Source: Ramlibacter henchirensis
GTDB lineage: Bacteria > Pseudomonadota > Gammaproteobacteria > Burkholderiales > Burkholderiaceae_C
Assembly: GCF_004682015.1 (NCBI RefSeq)
Contig: NZ_SMLM01000002.1
Span: 372,001-436,000, forward strand
Length of the DNA stretch: 64,000 bases
Direction: 5' to 3'
A program made the translations under genes and the position numbers. Under the pieces are notes generated by a model that saw only the letters and a list, made by a program, of their open reading frames with translations, made no database searches and was not told where the DNA came from. Shown in pieces: positions 20,336 through 29,204 of this stretch; position 1 is the first letter of the stretch; each line of letters starts with the position of its first letter.

Positions 20336-20447
20336 CTCCTCGCGAAACCGGCTGTTCGCCGACCCCGCGAAGTCATTCTGGAACTGCGACGCTGATCAAT
20401 GCGCGTACCAGTTGTACCAAGTGCATCTCGGGGTGCACGGGGGTCGA

Positions 20448-20466
20448 TACTGTATGCTCGTACAGT
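20448..20466. promoter_or_regulatory. LexA (SOS) box
   Basis: TACTGTATGCTCGTACAGT contains CTGT-N8-ACAG and matches the proteobacterial LexA consensus at all core positions, with TA and T flanks also conserved. It lies 29 bp before the ATG at 20495 on the plus strand and 113 bp before the HAF gene start on the minus strand. Its right half (TACAGT) could be the -10 box of the plus-strand promoter, which LexA would then block. Confidence 0.75.
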
Positions 20467-20494
20467 GCTTCTTTATGTGTACGCACTGAGGTGG

Positions 20495-20860
20495 ATGGGC
20501 GAGCGAAAGAGCCGCCACAAGCTGGTCGAGGCACTGCATGGCGACGTCCGCCTGGAGCCCTACCACGTCGGCTGGACGGGCCGTACCGCGCTGCTCGCCT
20601 GCCTGTTCCGGCCCGGAACACGGGAAGAACTGCTGCCGCGCCTGGAACGAGCGAGATTGCTTCGCCTTCGGGAGGCGCTGACCGTCACCGGGATCGAGTC
20701 CATCCCTCGCGGGCGCAAGAGCGTGGAGCATTACCGCCAGACGTGGATCTGTGCGGCGGCCCCGATCGCGCCGGAGCGGTGGCCGCGCAGGCCCGGCCCG
20801 CGCCTGTCCTGCGGGTTCGATCCGGAGGACGACGATGCGGAGGATCTGCCCGCGACGTGA
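20495..20860 (+). CDS. Uncharacterised protein behind a LexA box, 121 aa
   Basis: This protein is not recognised. It is 121 residues long, basic at its N-terminus (MGERKSRHKLVEAL), Arg-rich in the middle (RLERARLLRLREAL) and ends in an acidic tail (DPEDDDAEDLPAT). The ATG at 20495 has GAGG close upstream; the frame is open further upstream through the LexA box, which argues against earlier starts. The LexA box directly upstream predicts induction by DNA damage. Another small gene follows on the same strand. Confidence 0.5.
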   Translation: MGERKSRHKLVEALHGDVRLEPYHVGWTGRTALLACLFRPGTREELLPRLERARLLRLREALTVTGIESIPRGRKSVEHYRQTWICAAAPIAPERWPRRPGPRLSCGFDPEDDDAEDLPAT

Positions 20861-20982
20861 TGTCCGCATCCAGGGCGCTCATAGGCATCCCCCCTAACAC
20901 CGCGCCCCCGCTTTCCTTAGCTCGACGGCCGCGCTCGAAGCCACACTGGGTCCTCAACACGGATGAGGACAGCGGTGTGGGA

Positions 20983-21348
20983 ATGATGCAGGCGATCACC
21001 GAGTGGACGAGGCGCACCGGCTCCTCGTTCGGCGGCTCGCGTCCGCAGTTTCCGGAAACCGAGTTTCCCCATACCGTCGCGAGCGCGCGGGCGTGCATGC
21101 CGGACCTGCCCGGCGACCTGATCTATCGCCTGCGGCACTGGCCTCGCCTGCCCAGCGCGATGCGCACGGCCGAAGTGCTGCGGCTGCTGTCGGTCATGAG
21201 CAGCCGGCCCCTGCGCCGCAGCTGGATCCTCGAGCGCACCCGCCTCGGCGAGGCGCGCCTGGACATCCTGACGAAGCGCCTGTGCACGCAGGGCGCGCTG
21301 GACATCTTCGACCCCGCCCTGATGCCGGCCGAGCGGCCCGCGCGCTGA
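20983..21348 (+). CDS. Hypothetical protein, possible winged-helix fold, 121 aa
   Basis: The 121-residue protein starts with MMQAITEWTRR. Its second half (about 55-115: SAMRTAEVLRLLSVMSSRPL followed by two more amphipathic helices and DILTKRLCTQGALDIFD) looks like a small helical or winged-helix DNA-binding unit. The family is not named. An in-frame ATG at 20860, overlapping the stop of the preceding gene (TGATG), would add 41 low-complexity residues and would couple the two genes. The start is therefore uncertain. Confidence 0.6.
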   Translation: MMQAITEWTRRTGSSFGGSRPQFPETEFPHTVASARACMPDLPGDLIYRLRHWPRLPSAMRTAEVLRLLSVMSSRPLRRSWILERTRLGEARLDILTKRLCTQGALDIFDPALMPAERPAR

Positions 21349-21358
21349 GCGCGCCGCC

Positions 21359-22663
21359 TCAGGCCGGCTTTTGCGTCATCGCATCCACGGCCTTGACCGC
21401 CAGCACCTTGTCGATGCGCTTGCCGTCCAGGTCCACCACTTCGAAGATCCAGTCGCCGCAATCGATGCGCTCGCCCACGCGCGGCAGGTGGCCCGACACG
21501 GACATCAGCAGCCCGGCCACGGTGTTGTAGCGGCCGCGGTCTTCCTCGGGAAGGTCGCGGATGTCGAGCCTGGCCTTGAGTTCGGCGACGGGCATGAGGC
21601 CGTCGAGCAGCCAGGAGCCGTCGTCGCGCGGCGTGGCCCAGGCTTCGGTCTGCACGTCGGGCCGCAGTTCGCCCGTGATGGCCTCCAGCAGGTCCCGCGG
21701 CGTGACGAGGCCCTGCACTACACCGTACTCATCGACGACGAACACGACCCGGTGCGACTGCCGCCGGAACTGCTCCAGCAGCTCCATGCCGGTGAGCGTC
21801 TCCGGCACGAACGCGGCGGGGACGGCCTGCGCCTCGACGGCGCCCTGGTGGGCCGGCCCGAGCGAAAGCAGCCGCGCGACGCTCACCACGCCGACGACGT
21901 CCTCCAGCGAGCCGCGGCACACGGGATACCAGGAATGCGCGCCGCCCTGGCCGGCCAGCACCAGCGCCTCGGCCACGCTCGCCGACGCGTCGATCCACTC
22001 GACGTCCGAACGCGGCACCATCATCGAGGATAGCGCGCGGTCGTCCAGGTGGAAGACGTTGCGCACCATCTGGTGCTCCTGCGCCTCGATCACGCCGGCG
22101 TCCACGCCTTCTTCGAGGCTGTGCGCGATCTCCTCCTCGGTCATGCCGCGCACCTGGGTGGTGTCGATGCGCAGCAGCTTCAGCACCGCCTGCGTGGTGG
22201 CCGACAGCAGCTTCACGAAGGGCGAGGCCGCGCGCGCCAGCCAGTCCATGGGCAGCGCGACGAGGCGCGAGACGTTTTCCGGATGGAGCTGCGCGATGCG
22301 CTTGGGAACCAGCTCGCCGAAGATGATGCTGATGAAGGTGATGATGGCCACGACGATCGCGGTGGCGACGATGGCCGACGGCGCATGCGGCATGCCGAAT
22401 CCCTGCAGCCATCTCGCCAGGCCCGCGCTGAAGGCGGCCTCACCCACGATGCCGGTGAGCACGCTGATCGAGGTGATGCCCACCTGCACGGTGGAGAGGA
22501 ACTGCGTCGGATGCTCCAGCATGCGCAGCGCGACGACGGCGCCCTTGTCGCCCTCCTCCGCCAGCGCCAGCAGGCGCGCCTTGCGGCTCGATGCCAGCGC
22601 CATCTCGGACATCGCGAACACGCCGTTGAGCAGCGTCAACAGCGCGATCAGCAGAAAATCCAT
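21359..22663 (-). CDS. CNNM/HlyC-CorC family transporter (DUF21, CBS pair, CorC_HlyC)
   Basis: The 434-residue protein has a DUF21 membrane domain (about 1-190, with FAMSEMALASSRKARL and IIFGELVPKRIA), a CBS-domain pair (about 205-330, VVFVVDEYGVVQGLVT) and a C-terminal CorC_HlyC domain (about 345-430). The family, often annotated as hemolysin, is linked to magnesium or cobalt efflux and sensing of adenine nucleotides through CBS. It is divergent from apaH with only 24 bp between starts, so the two promoters lie inside each other's 5' regions. Confidence 0.9.
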   Translation of the reverse strand: MDFLLIALLTLLNGVFAMSEMALASSRKARLLALAEEGDKGAVVALRMLEHPTQFLSTVQVGITSISVLTGIVGEAAFSAGLARWLQGFGMPHAPSAIVATAIVVAIITFISIIFGELVPKRIAQLHPENVSRLVALPMDWLARAASPFVKLLSATTQAVLKLLRIDTTQVRGMTEEEIAHSLEEGVDAGVIEAQEHQMVRNVFHLDDRALSSMMVPRSDVEWIDASASVAEALVLAGQGGAHSWYPVCRGSLEDVVGVVSVARLLSLGPAHQGAVEAQAVPAAFVPETLTGMELLEQFRRQSHRVVFVVDEYGVVQGLVTPRDLLEAITGELRPDVQTEAWATPRDDGSWLLDGLMPVAELKARLDIRDLPEEDRGRYNTVAGLLMSVSGHLPRVGERIDCGDWIFEVVDLDGKRIDKVLAVKAVDAMTQKPA

Positions 22664-22687
22664 GACTCACCGGGAGGGTCGGACACG

Positions 22688-23521
22688 ATGGGACTTTATC
22701 TGATCGGGGATGTGCAAGGCTGCGACGCCGCGTTGGGTCGGCTGCTGGCCAAGGTGGATTTCTCCCCGAGCCGCGACCACGCCATCCTGCTTGGCGACCT
22801 GGTCAACCGCGGGCCGGAATCGGCCGCGGTCCTGCGCCGGCTGATGGCTTTGGACGGCACCGCGACCTGCCTCCTGGGCAACCACGACCTGAGCCTGCTC
22901 GCCGTCGCGCACGGCCGGCGCGCGCCGCACGGCAACGACACCATGGACTCGGTGCTGCTCGCGCCCGACCGCGACGCGCTGCTGCACTGGCTGCGGCAGC
23001 AGCGCATGGCGCTGCACGAACACGGGCTGCTGATGGTGCACGGCGGCGTGCTGCCGCAATGGGACCTGGCCAAGACGCTTTCGCTTGCCGGCGAGGTCGA
23101 GGCGGTGTTGCGTGGCCCGGAACTGGTGGAGTTCCTCTCGCGCATGTACGGCAACGAGCCGGCGAAATGGGATGAGTCTCTCTCGGGCGCGGATCGCCTG
23201 CGGCTCGTGGTCAACGCCCTCACCCGGCTGCGCTTCTGCACGCCGGAAGGCGCGATGGTGCTGAAGGCCTCGGGCGGCCTGGACGCCGCGCCGCCCGGCA
23301 CCCTGGCCTGGTTCGACGTGCCGGGGCGGCGGACGGCCGACGTCACGATCGCGTTCGGCCACTGGTCGCAGCTCGGGCTGCTGCTGCGCGACGACGTGAT
23401 CGCGCTCGACACCGGCTGCGTGTGGGGCGGCTGCCTGAGCGCGCTGCGCTACGACCCGGCAACGGGATCGCGCGAGGTGATCCAGGTGGAATGCGAGCAG
23501 GCGCAGGCGCCTGGGGACTGA
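22688..23521 (+). CDS. apaH: Symmetrical bis(5'-nucleosyl)-tetraphosphatase
   Basis: The 277-residue metallophosphatase hydrolyses Ap4A to two ADP and can remove Np4 caps from RNA. Phosphoesterase motifs are present: IGDVQGC, GDLVNRGPES, GNHDLSLL, VHGG and FGHWSQLG. A GGGAGG lies 9 bases before the ATG. Its neighbours here (CNNM transporter and rhlE) differ from the ksgA-apaG-apaH cluster of enterobacteria. Confidence 0.96.
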   Translation: MGLYLIGDVQGCDAALGRLLAKVDFSPSRDHAILLGDLVNRGPESAAVLRRLMALDGTATCLLGNHDLSLLAVAHGRRAPHGNDTMDSVLLAPDRDALLHWLRQQRMALHEHGLLMVHGGVLPQWDLAKTLSLAGEVEAVLRGPELVEFLSRMYGNEPAKWDESLSGADRLRLVVNALTRLRFCTPEGAMVLKASGGLDAAPPGTLAWFDVPGRRTADVTIAFGHWSQLGLLLRDDVIALDTGCVWGGCLSALRYDPATGSREVIQVECEQAQAPGD

Positions 23522-23528
23522 CCGCTTC

Positions 23529-24974
23529 CTACTGCGTCGGCTGCTTGAACAGCGCCGCGACCTTGCGGCGCCCGCTCTTGATGTTCGCCGACACGCGGCT
23601 CACCGCCGGCTTGGCCGCGCTCTCCCACGCCGGCTTCGCCTCGGTTTCGGGCGCCTGGTACGGCTGGTCGAAGAAAGGATCCTTGGGCGCCGACGGCGCG
23701 CGGGCCTCGCGCTGCGGCCGCGGAGCGCGCTCGCGTTCGCGCGCTTCTTCCAGCACGTCGCGCGGGTCGCCCAGCTCGCCGCGCTCGCGCCAGGTTCGGC
23801 GGCCGTCGTTGATGCGGCCGCGCGGGCGGTCCTCGTCGAACTCGATCGGCTCGAGCTCGACCTTCTTCTTCAGCAGCTTCTCCAGGTCGGCGATCAGCCG
23901 GCCGTCGCTGCCGGACACGAGCGTCACGGCCAGGCCCGAGGCGCCCGCGCGGCCGGTTCGGCCGATGCGGTGGATGTAGTCCTCGGCGTTGAACGGCACG
24001 TCGAAGTTGAAGACCGCGGGCACGTCCTTGATGTCCAGTCCGCGGGCGGCCACGTCGGTGGCCACGAGCAGGTCGACCTCGCCGGCCTTGAACGCGGCCA
24101 GCGCCTTGAGGCGTTCGTCCTGGCTCTTGTCGCCGTGCATGGCGACGACCTTGAGCCCTTCGCGCTCGAGCGACCGCGCCAGCCGCGCACAGCCGAGCTT
24201 GCTGTTGACGAACACGAAGGCCTGGCTGATGCCGCGCTGGCGCACGATCTGGTGCAGCGCGCGGCGCTTGTCGTCGTCCACCACGCTGTAGAAGTGCTGC
24301 TCCACGGTGGACGCCGTGGTGTTGGGCCGCGACACCTCGATGGTCACCGGATCGTTCAGGTAGCTGTTGGCCAGCCGCTTGATCTCGGGCGAGAAGGTGG
24401 CGGAGAACAGCAGCGTGGTGCGCTGCTTGGGCAGGTACGCCAGGATGCGCTGCAGGTCCGGCAGGAAGCCGATGTCCAGCATCCGGTCGGCCTCGTCGAG
24501 CACCACGTACTCGACCTGGTTGAGCACGGCGTTCTTGGCCTCGATGTGGTCCAGCAGCCGCCCCGGCGTGGCGACCAGCACCTCGACGCCCCTCTTCAGT
24601 TCGGCCGTCTGCGGCTTCATGTCGATGCCGCCGAACACCACCGTGCTGCGCAGGTTGGTGTACTTGGCGTAGAGCTTGACCTGCTGCGCGACCTGGTCCG
24701 CCAGCTCGCGCGTGGGCAGCAGCACCAGAGCGCGCACGGGGTGGCGCGCCGGCGAGGTGGAGGAGTTCTCGTGCTTGAGCAGCCGCTGCAGCAGCGGGAG
24801 CGAGAAGGCCGCGGTCTTGCCGGTGCCGGTCTGCGCGGCGCCCATCACGTCCTTGCCGGTCAGCACGACCGGGATCGCCTGGGCCTGGATCGGCGTCATC
24901 TGCTCGTAGCCCATTTCGGCCACGGCGCGCGCCAGGGGCTCGGCGAGGTTGAGGTTGGAAAAGGAAGCAGTCAT
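23529..24974 (-). CDS. rhlE: DEAD-box ATP-dependent RNA helicase RhlE
   Basis: The 481-residue helicase has the Q motif (MTPIQAQAIP), motif I AQTGTGKT, Ia PTRELA, II DEADRMLDIGF, III SATF and VI HRIGRTGRAG in order. A basic, Pro-rich tail of about 110 residues (ERERAPRPQREARAP) probably binds RNA. It remodels ribosomal and other RNAs and often supports cold growth. The ATG at 24974 is preferred over the TTG one codon before. GACAAT, a plausible -10, lies about 15 nt upstream, so the leader would be very short. Confidence 0.94.
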   Translation of the reverse strand: MTASFSNLNLAEPLARAVAEMGYEQMTPIQAQAIPVVLTGKDVMGAAQTGTGKTAAFSLPLLQRLLKHENSSTSPARHPVRALVLLPTRELADQVAQQVKLYAKYTNLRSTVVFGGIDMKPQTAELKRGVEVLVATPGRLLDHIEAKNAVLNQVEYVVLDEADRMLDIGFLPDLQRILAYLPKQRTTLLFSATFSPEIKRLANSYLNDPVTIEVSRPNTTASTVEQHFYSVVDDDKRRALHQIVRQRGISQAFVFVNSKLGCARLARSLEREGLKVVAMHGDKSQDERLKALAAFKAGEVDLLVATDVAARGLDIKDVPAVFNFDVPFNAEDYIHRIGRTGRAGASGLAVTLVSGSDGRLIADLEKLLKKKVELEPIEFDEDRPRGRINDGRRTWRERGELGDPRDVLEEARERERAPRPQREARAPSAPKDPFFDQPYQAPETEAKPAWESAAKPAVSRVSANIKSGRRKVAALFKQPTQ

Positions 24975-25049
24975 CAACCCGTCATTGTCTCACTCGCCAC
25001 GGATGAGCCGGCCAGTGTCCCCTCTCCCTCTGCGAGAGGGAGGAAGTCG

Positions 25050-25922
25050 TCACAGCGTCCGGGCGCTAAACGTGTCGCACGCCTTCACGCTGCCGGTCTT
25101 CAGCCCGGTGGCGAACCAGCGCTGGCGCTGCTGGCTGGTGCCGTGGGTGAAGCTCTCGGGCACGACCGCGCGGCCGGACGAGCGCTGCAGGGCGTCGTCG
25201 CCGATCCGCGCTGCGGCGTTCATCGCCTCTTCCACGTCGCCCTGCTCCAGGATCTGCCGCGCGTTCTGCGCGTGGTGGGCCCAGACGCCGGCGAAGCAGT
25301 CGGCCTGCAGCTCCAGCCGCACGCTCATGGCGTTCTGCTCGGCCGCGCTCACGCGCCCGCGCAGGCCCTGCACGCGATCCGTGATGCCCAGCTGGTGCTG
25401 CACGTGGTGCCCGACTTCGTGGGCGATGACGTAGGCCTGGGCGAAGTCGCCCGGCGCGCCCAGGCGGCTGCGCAGCGTCTCGTAGAAGTTCAGGTCGATG
25501 TAGACCTTCTGGTCCGCCGGGCAGTAGAACGGTCCCATGGCCGCCTGGCCCTGCCCGCAGGCCGTCGTGATCGCGCCGCGGAACAGCGCCAGCTTGGGTT
25601 CCTGGTACTGCGCGCCGCCCTGGCGGAAGAGGCCCTTCCACACGTCCTCGGTGTCGGCGAGGACCGTGGAGACGAAGCGCGCCATCTGGTCGTTGGCCGG
25701 GACCTGCTGCGGCGCCTGCTGCTGGACCTGCGGCGCCGGACCGCCCGAGAGGATGCCCAGCAGCGTGAGCGGATTGATGCCCAGCACCGCGCCGCCGATC
25801 AGCGCGATGACGATGGTGCCGATGCCGATGCTGCGGCCGCCCAGGCCGCCGAAGCCTCCGCCACCGCCGCCGCTGCGGTAGTCCTCGACGTTGTTCGATT
25901 CCCGGTTGCCTTCCCAGCGCAT
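25050..25922 (-). CDS. ypfJ: YpfJ family neutral zinc metallopeptidase
   Basis: The 290-residue protein starts with [16 protein letters not shown] followed by Gly-rich residues, one membrane helix (about 30-58) and a peptidase domain containing the zinc-binding [10 protein letters not shown] and the third-ligand region [11 protein letters not shown]. The arrangement is that of the YpfJ/PF04228 family, membrane-anchored putative metalloproteases of unknown substrate. The start is fixed by the family N-terminus. The gene is divergent from pcp with 28 bp between the start codons. Confidence 0.9.
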   Translation of the reverse strand: MRWEGNRESNNVEDYRSGGGGGGFGGLGGRSIGIGTIVIALIGGAVLGINPLTLLGILSGGPAPQVQQQAPQQVPANDQMARFVSTVLADTEDVWKGLFRQGGAQYQEPKLALFRGAITTACGQGQAAMGPFYCPADQKVYIDLNFYETLRSRLGAPGDFAQAYVIAHEVGHHVQHQLGITDRVQGLRGRVSAAEQNAMSVRLELQADCFAGVWAHHAQNARQILEQGDVEEAMNAAARIGDDALQRSSGRAVVPESFTHGTSQQRQRWFATGLKTGSVKACDTFSARTL

Positions 25923-25938
25923 GATTCGACCCCTGCGG

Positions 25939-25944
25939 TACAGT
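25939..25944 (+). promoter_or_regulatory. -10 box 6 nt before the pcp start (candidate leaderless promoter)
   Basis: TACAGT is followed by six bases (gaatcc) and the ATG. No Shine-Dalgarno sequence is seen, so transcription may begin at or within one base of the ATG. The -35 region is weak. Confidence 0.4.
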
Positions 25945-25950
25945 GAATCC

Positions 25951-26622
25951 ATGCTAAGTCCGAAGGCTCCCGCCCCTGTCGGCCTGCGCCGCATCCTCGT
26001 CACGGGTTTCGACCCATTCGGCGGCCAGTCGATCAACCCGAGCTGGATCGCCGTGCAGGCGCTGGACGGCCTGGAGCTCGACGGCCACCGCGTCGTCGCC
26101 GCCGAGCTGCCCACGCAGTTCGGCCATTCGCTGCGCGCGCTGGACGAGCTGATCGACGCGCACCGGCCGAGCCTGGTGGTGTGCACCGGCCAGGCCGGCG
26201 GGCGCTCCGCGATCTCGCTCGAACGCGTGGCGATCAACATCAACGACGCGCGCATCCCCGACAACCTGGGCAAGCAGCCGATCGACACGCCGGTGATCGA
26301 AGGCGGGCCGGTGGCCTACTTCAGCACCTTGCCGATCAAGGCCATGCTCGCCGCGATGCTGGCCGAGGGCGTGCGTGCCGACGTGTCGCAGACGGCCGGC
26401 ACCTTCGTGTGCAACCACGTGTTCTACGGCCTGATGCATCGCCTGGCCACCGACCCTGCGTGCGAAGGCATCCGCGGCGGCCTGGTCCACGTGCCCTGGC
26501 TGCCGCAGCAGGGACATCCCTCGATGACCGCGGAGCAGTTGTCGCTGGGCCTCGAGGTGGCGCTGCGCTGCGCCATCCACACCCATCGCGACGTGAGGAT
26601 TCAGGCCGGCGCGCTGAACTGA
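25951..26622 (+). CDS. pcp: Pyrrolidone-carboxylate peptidase (pyroglutamyl peptidase I)
   Basis: The 223-residue cysteine peptidase (family C15) removes N-terminal pyroglutamate from peptides in the cytosol. Family motifs are [16 protein letters not shown], the Glu of [16 protein letters not shown], the nucleophile Cys in [12 protein letters not shown] and the His of GLVHVPWLP. The ATG at 25951 gives the typical length; the frame is open further upstream only across the divergent ypfJ start. Confidence 0.95.
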   Translation: MLSPKAPAPVGLRRILVTGFDPFGGQSINPSWIAVQALDGLELDGHRVVAAELPTQFGHSLRALDELIDAHRPSLVVCTGQAGGRSAISLERVAININDARIPDNLGKQPIDTPVIEGGPVAYFSTLPIKAMLAAMLAEGVRADVSQTAGTFVCNHVFYGLMHRLATDPACEGIRGGLVHVPWLPQQGHPSMTAEQLSLGLEVALRCAIHTHRDVRIQAGALN

Positions 26623-26636
26623 AACACGCCCCCGCC

Positions 26637-26642
26637 TAAAAT
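26637..26642 (+). promoter_or_regulatory. -10 box 6 nt before the PHP gene start (candidate leaderless promoter)
   Basis: TAAAAT is followed by six bases (cagggg) and the GTG start. CTGAAC at 26614-26619, spaced by 17 bp, is a passable -35. The run of G just before the GTG could alternatively act as a very close Shine-Dalgarno. Confidence 0.45.
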
Positions 26643-26648
26643 CAGGGG

Positions 26649-27500
26649 GTGCCGCCCCTCAATGCCGACCTCCACTGCCACTCCGTGGTCTCCGACGGCA
26701 CGCTGACGCCGGAGGCGCTGGCCGCGCGCGCCGCGGCCAACGGTGTCGAACTCTGGGCGCTCACCGACCATGACGAGATCGGCGGCCAGCACCGCGCCGC
26801 GGCGGCCGCGCGCGAGAACGGCCTGAAGTACCTCACGGGCACCGAGATCTCGGTCACGTTCGCCGGTGAAACCGTCCACATCGTCGGCCTCGGCTTCGAT
26901 GCCGACGATCCGCGCATGCACGAAGGCCTGACGGCCACCCGCGGCGGCCGCGGCGCGCGAGCGCTCGAGATGGCCGAGCAGCTGGCGCAGGTTGGCATCC
27001 ACGGCGCGTACGAAGGCGCGCTCAAGTACGTCGGCAACCCGGAACTGATCTCCCGCACGCACTTCGCCCGTTACCTGGTCGAAGCCGGCGTGTGCAAGGA
27101 GACGAACGAGGTGTTCCGGCGCTACCTCACGGAAGGCAAGCCGGGCTTCGTGCCGCACCGCTGGGCCAGCCTGAAGGATGCCGTCCGATGGATCACCCAG
27201 TCGGGCGGCGTGGCCGTCATCGCGCATCCGGCGCGCTACAAGTTCACCCCGACCGAGGAGTACGCGCTCTTCACCGAGTTCAAGGCCCACGGCGGCCAGG
27301 GTGTCGAGGTGGTGACCGGCAGCCACACCTCGGCCGAGAGCGCCCGTTACGCGGACACCGCGCGCGAGTTCGGGCTGGCCGCGTCGCGCGGCAGCGATTT
27401 CCACAGCCCCGACGAGAGCCACACGGACCTCGGCCGCCTGCCGCCGCTGCCGGAGGACCTCACCCCGGTGTGGCACCTGCTGGCGGACCGCATCCGGTGA
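26649..27500 (+). CDS. PHP-domain phosphoesterase (RNase AM / YciV type)
   Basis: The 283-residue protein has the PHP metal-binding motifs DLHCHSVVSDG, LTDHDEIGG, AVIAHPARYK and GSDFHSP. Its E. coli counterpart YciV (RNase AM) is a 5'-3' exonuclease active on short RNAs and 5S rRNA 5' ends and on 3',5'-bisphosphonucleotides. The start is a GTG. The stop overlaps the GTG of the DMT exporter (GTGA), and YciO follows, reproducing the yciV-yciO neighbourhood of enterobacteria with one insertion. Confidence 0.9.
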   Translation: MPPLNADLHCHSVVSDGTLTPEALAARAAANGVELWALTDHDEIGGQHRAAAAARENGLKYLTGTEISVTFAGETVHIVGLGFDADDPRMHEGLTATRGGRGARALEMAEQLAQVGIHGAYEGALKYVGNPELISRTHFARYLVEAGVCKETNEVFRRYLTEGKPGFVPHRWASLKDAVRWITQSGGVAVIAHPARYKFTPTEEYALFTEFKAHGGQGVEVVTGSHTSAESARYADTAREFGLAASRGSDFHSPDESHTDLGRLPPLPEDLTPVWHLLADRIR

Positions 27501-28417
27501 CCTCCCCGCCGCAGCCGCGGCCGCGCAGCTCCCGCAGCGAGTTGGCCGGCATCGCCCTGGTGCTCGGCGCCTGCGCGTGCTTCTCCGCGCTGGACACCAC
27601 CACCAAGGCGGTGAGCCCGTTCGTGCCGCTGCTGATGGCCCTGTGGTTCCGCTACGCCTTCCAGGCCGTGGCGACCACGGCGATCGTGCTGCCGTGGCGC
27701 GGCTGGGGCGTGCTGCGCACCCGCCACCTGCCTTTCCAGTGCCTGCGCGGCCTGCTGCTGCTCACCAGCAGCCTGCTGGCGTTCCTGAGCCTGCGCTACA
27801 TGCCTGTCGGCGAATTCACGGCGATCGTGATGATGGCCCCGCTGGCCGTCACGCTGCTGGCGGCCACGGTGCTCAAGGAGCATGTCTCCGCGGTGCGCTG
27901 GACGCTGGTGGCCGGCGGCTTCGCCGGAACGCTGGTCATCATCCGGCCCGGCGGCGAGAGCTTCAGCTGGGCCATGCTCCTGCCGCTGGGGCTGGTGGTC
28001 AGCAACGCCTGGTTCCAGGTGCTGACCAGCCGGCTGGCCCGCACCGAGGATCCCGTCACGATGCACCTGTACACCGGCTGGGTGGGCACGCTGCTCGCCT
28101 CGCTGGCGCTGCCCTTCGTGTGGACCTCGCTGGGCAGCGGCTGGCACTGGGCCGGCCTCTGCTTCATGGGGCTGGCCGCCACCGTGGGCCACTTCATGCT
28201 GATCCTCGCCTTCCGCAATGCGTCGGCCTCGACGCTGACGCCCTACCTGTATTCGCAGATCGGTTTCGCGATGCTGGGCGGCTGGCTGGCGTTCAACCAC
28301 GTCCCGGACGGCTGGTCGCTGCTGGGCATGGCGCTGATCGCGGCCTGCGGCGCGGCGGGCGCATGGGTCACGGTGCGCGAGTCCCGCGCGCCTGCGCTGC
28401 AGACGGCGAAGGCCTGA
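27497..28417 (+). CDS. DMT superfamily (EamA) transporter
   Basis: The 306-residue membrane protein has about ten hydrophobic segments arranged as two EamA repeats. The first repeat ends in YMPVGEFTAIVMMAPL and the second carries AFRNASASTLTPYLYSQIGF, the duplicated EamA signature. It probably exports a small metabolite; the substrate is unknown. The GTG start at 27497 overlaps the stop of the preceding gene (GTGA), and YciO starts 3 bp after its stop, so the three genes form one operon. Confidence 0.9.
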   Translation: MTSPPQPRPRSSRSELAGIALVLGACACFSALDTTTKAVSPFVPLLMALWFRYAFQAVATTAIVLPWRGWGVLRTRHLPFQCLRGLLLLTSSLLAFLSLRYMPVGEFTAIVMMAPLAVTLLAATVLKEHVSAVRWTLVAGGFAGTLVIIRPGGESFSWAMLLPLGLVVSNAWFQVLTSRLARTEDPVTMHLYTGWVGTLLASLALPFVWTSLGSGWHWAGLCFMGLAATVGHFMLILAFRNASASTLTPYLYSQIGFAMLGGWLAFNHVPDGWSLLGMALIAACGAAGAWVTVRESRAPALQTAKA

Positions 28418-28420
28418 GCG

Positions 28421-29053
28421 ATGGCGCAGTTCTTCGACCTGCATCCCGAGAATCCGCAGCTGCGCCTGCTGCGGCAGGCCGCCGAGCTGCTGCGCCAGGG
28501 CGGCGTGCTGGCGGTGCCCACCGACTCGAGCTATGCCCTCGCCTGCCACCTGGACGACAAGGCGGCGGTCGACCGCCTGCGCCAGCTGCGCGGCGTCGAC
28601 GAGCGCCACCACCTCACGCTGCTGTGCCGCGACCTGAGCGAGCTCTCGAACTACGCCCGCGTCGACAACCGCCAGTACCGGCTGCTGAAGAACGCCACGC
28701 CGGGCCCCTACACCTTCATCCTCGAGGCCACCCGCGAGGTGCCGCGCCGCGTGAGCCATCCGCAGCGCAAGACCATCGGGCTGCGCGTGCCGGACCACCA
28801 CGTGCTGCAGCAGCTGCTGGAGGCGCACGCCGAGCCGCTGCTGGCCACCACGTTCATCCCGCCGCACGAGAGCCATCCGCTGAACGATGCGGAGGAGATC
28901 CGCCGCCGCTTCCAGTCCCAGCTGGCCGGCGTGATCGCGGGGACCTGTCCCGACGAACCCACGACCGTGGTGGACATGACAGCCATGGGCACCGGCGGCG
29001 ATGCCGTCATCACCCGGCACGGGCGCGGCGACCCGGGGCGGCTGGGGCTGTGA
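28421..29053 (+). CDS. yciO: YciO/TsaC (Sua5-YrdC) family protein
   Basis: The 210-residue protein is a single YrdC domain. GGVLAVPTDSSYALACHL, TPGPYTFILEATREVP and TIGLRVPDHH are typical of the YciO branch. The family makes or binds L-threonylcarbamoyl-AMP for t6A37 in tRNA; YciO has been reported to have only weak synthesis activity compared with TsaC. The adjacency to the PHP phosphoesterase supports the YciO assignment over TsaC. Confidence 0.88.
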   Translation: MAQFFDLHPENPQLRLLRQAAELLRQGGVLAVPTDSSYALACHLDDKAAVDRLRQLRGVDERHHLTLLCRDLSELSNYARVDNRQYRLLKNATPGPYTFILEATREVPRRVSHPQRKTIGLRVPDHHVLQQLLEAHAEPLLATTFIPPHESHPLNDAEEIRRRFQSQLAGVIAGTCPDEPTTVVDMTAMGTGGDAVITRHGRGDPGRLGL

Positions 29054-29069
29054 ACGGGAGAACTCCCTT

Positions 29070-29162
29070 ACGCACAAAGCGCGGAAGAGAGCGCAGAGGA
29101 CGCAGAAAAGCAGATTCGAAGATTCCTCTGCGCTTTCTGCGTTCTTTCCGCGCTTCCTGCGT
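29070..29162. repeat. Long imperfect inverted repeat (REP-like element)
   Basis: The 151-bp gap between yciO and the M50 protease holds an imperfect dyad. Arms at 29070-29086 and 29146-29162 pair over 17 bases with two mismatches, and inner arms GCGCAGAGGA (29091-29100) and its exact complement (29124-29133) pair fully. Purine-rich words built on GCGCAGAGGACGCAGA dominate one half. The structure could fold in the transcript or be a mobile palindromic repeat. Confidence 0.6.
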
Positions 29163-29204
29163 ACGGAAGTCCGCCTCCCCCAACCTGAGACAATCGCCCA
29201 CCCC

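Noticed and set aside
25024-25042. Hairpin CTCCCTCT-GCG-AGAGGGAG between rhlE and ypfJ as a terminator
   Set aside because: No T-run follows on either strand; it resembles a common short palindrome and was not listed as a terminator.
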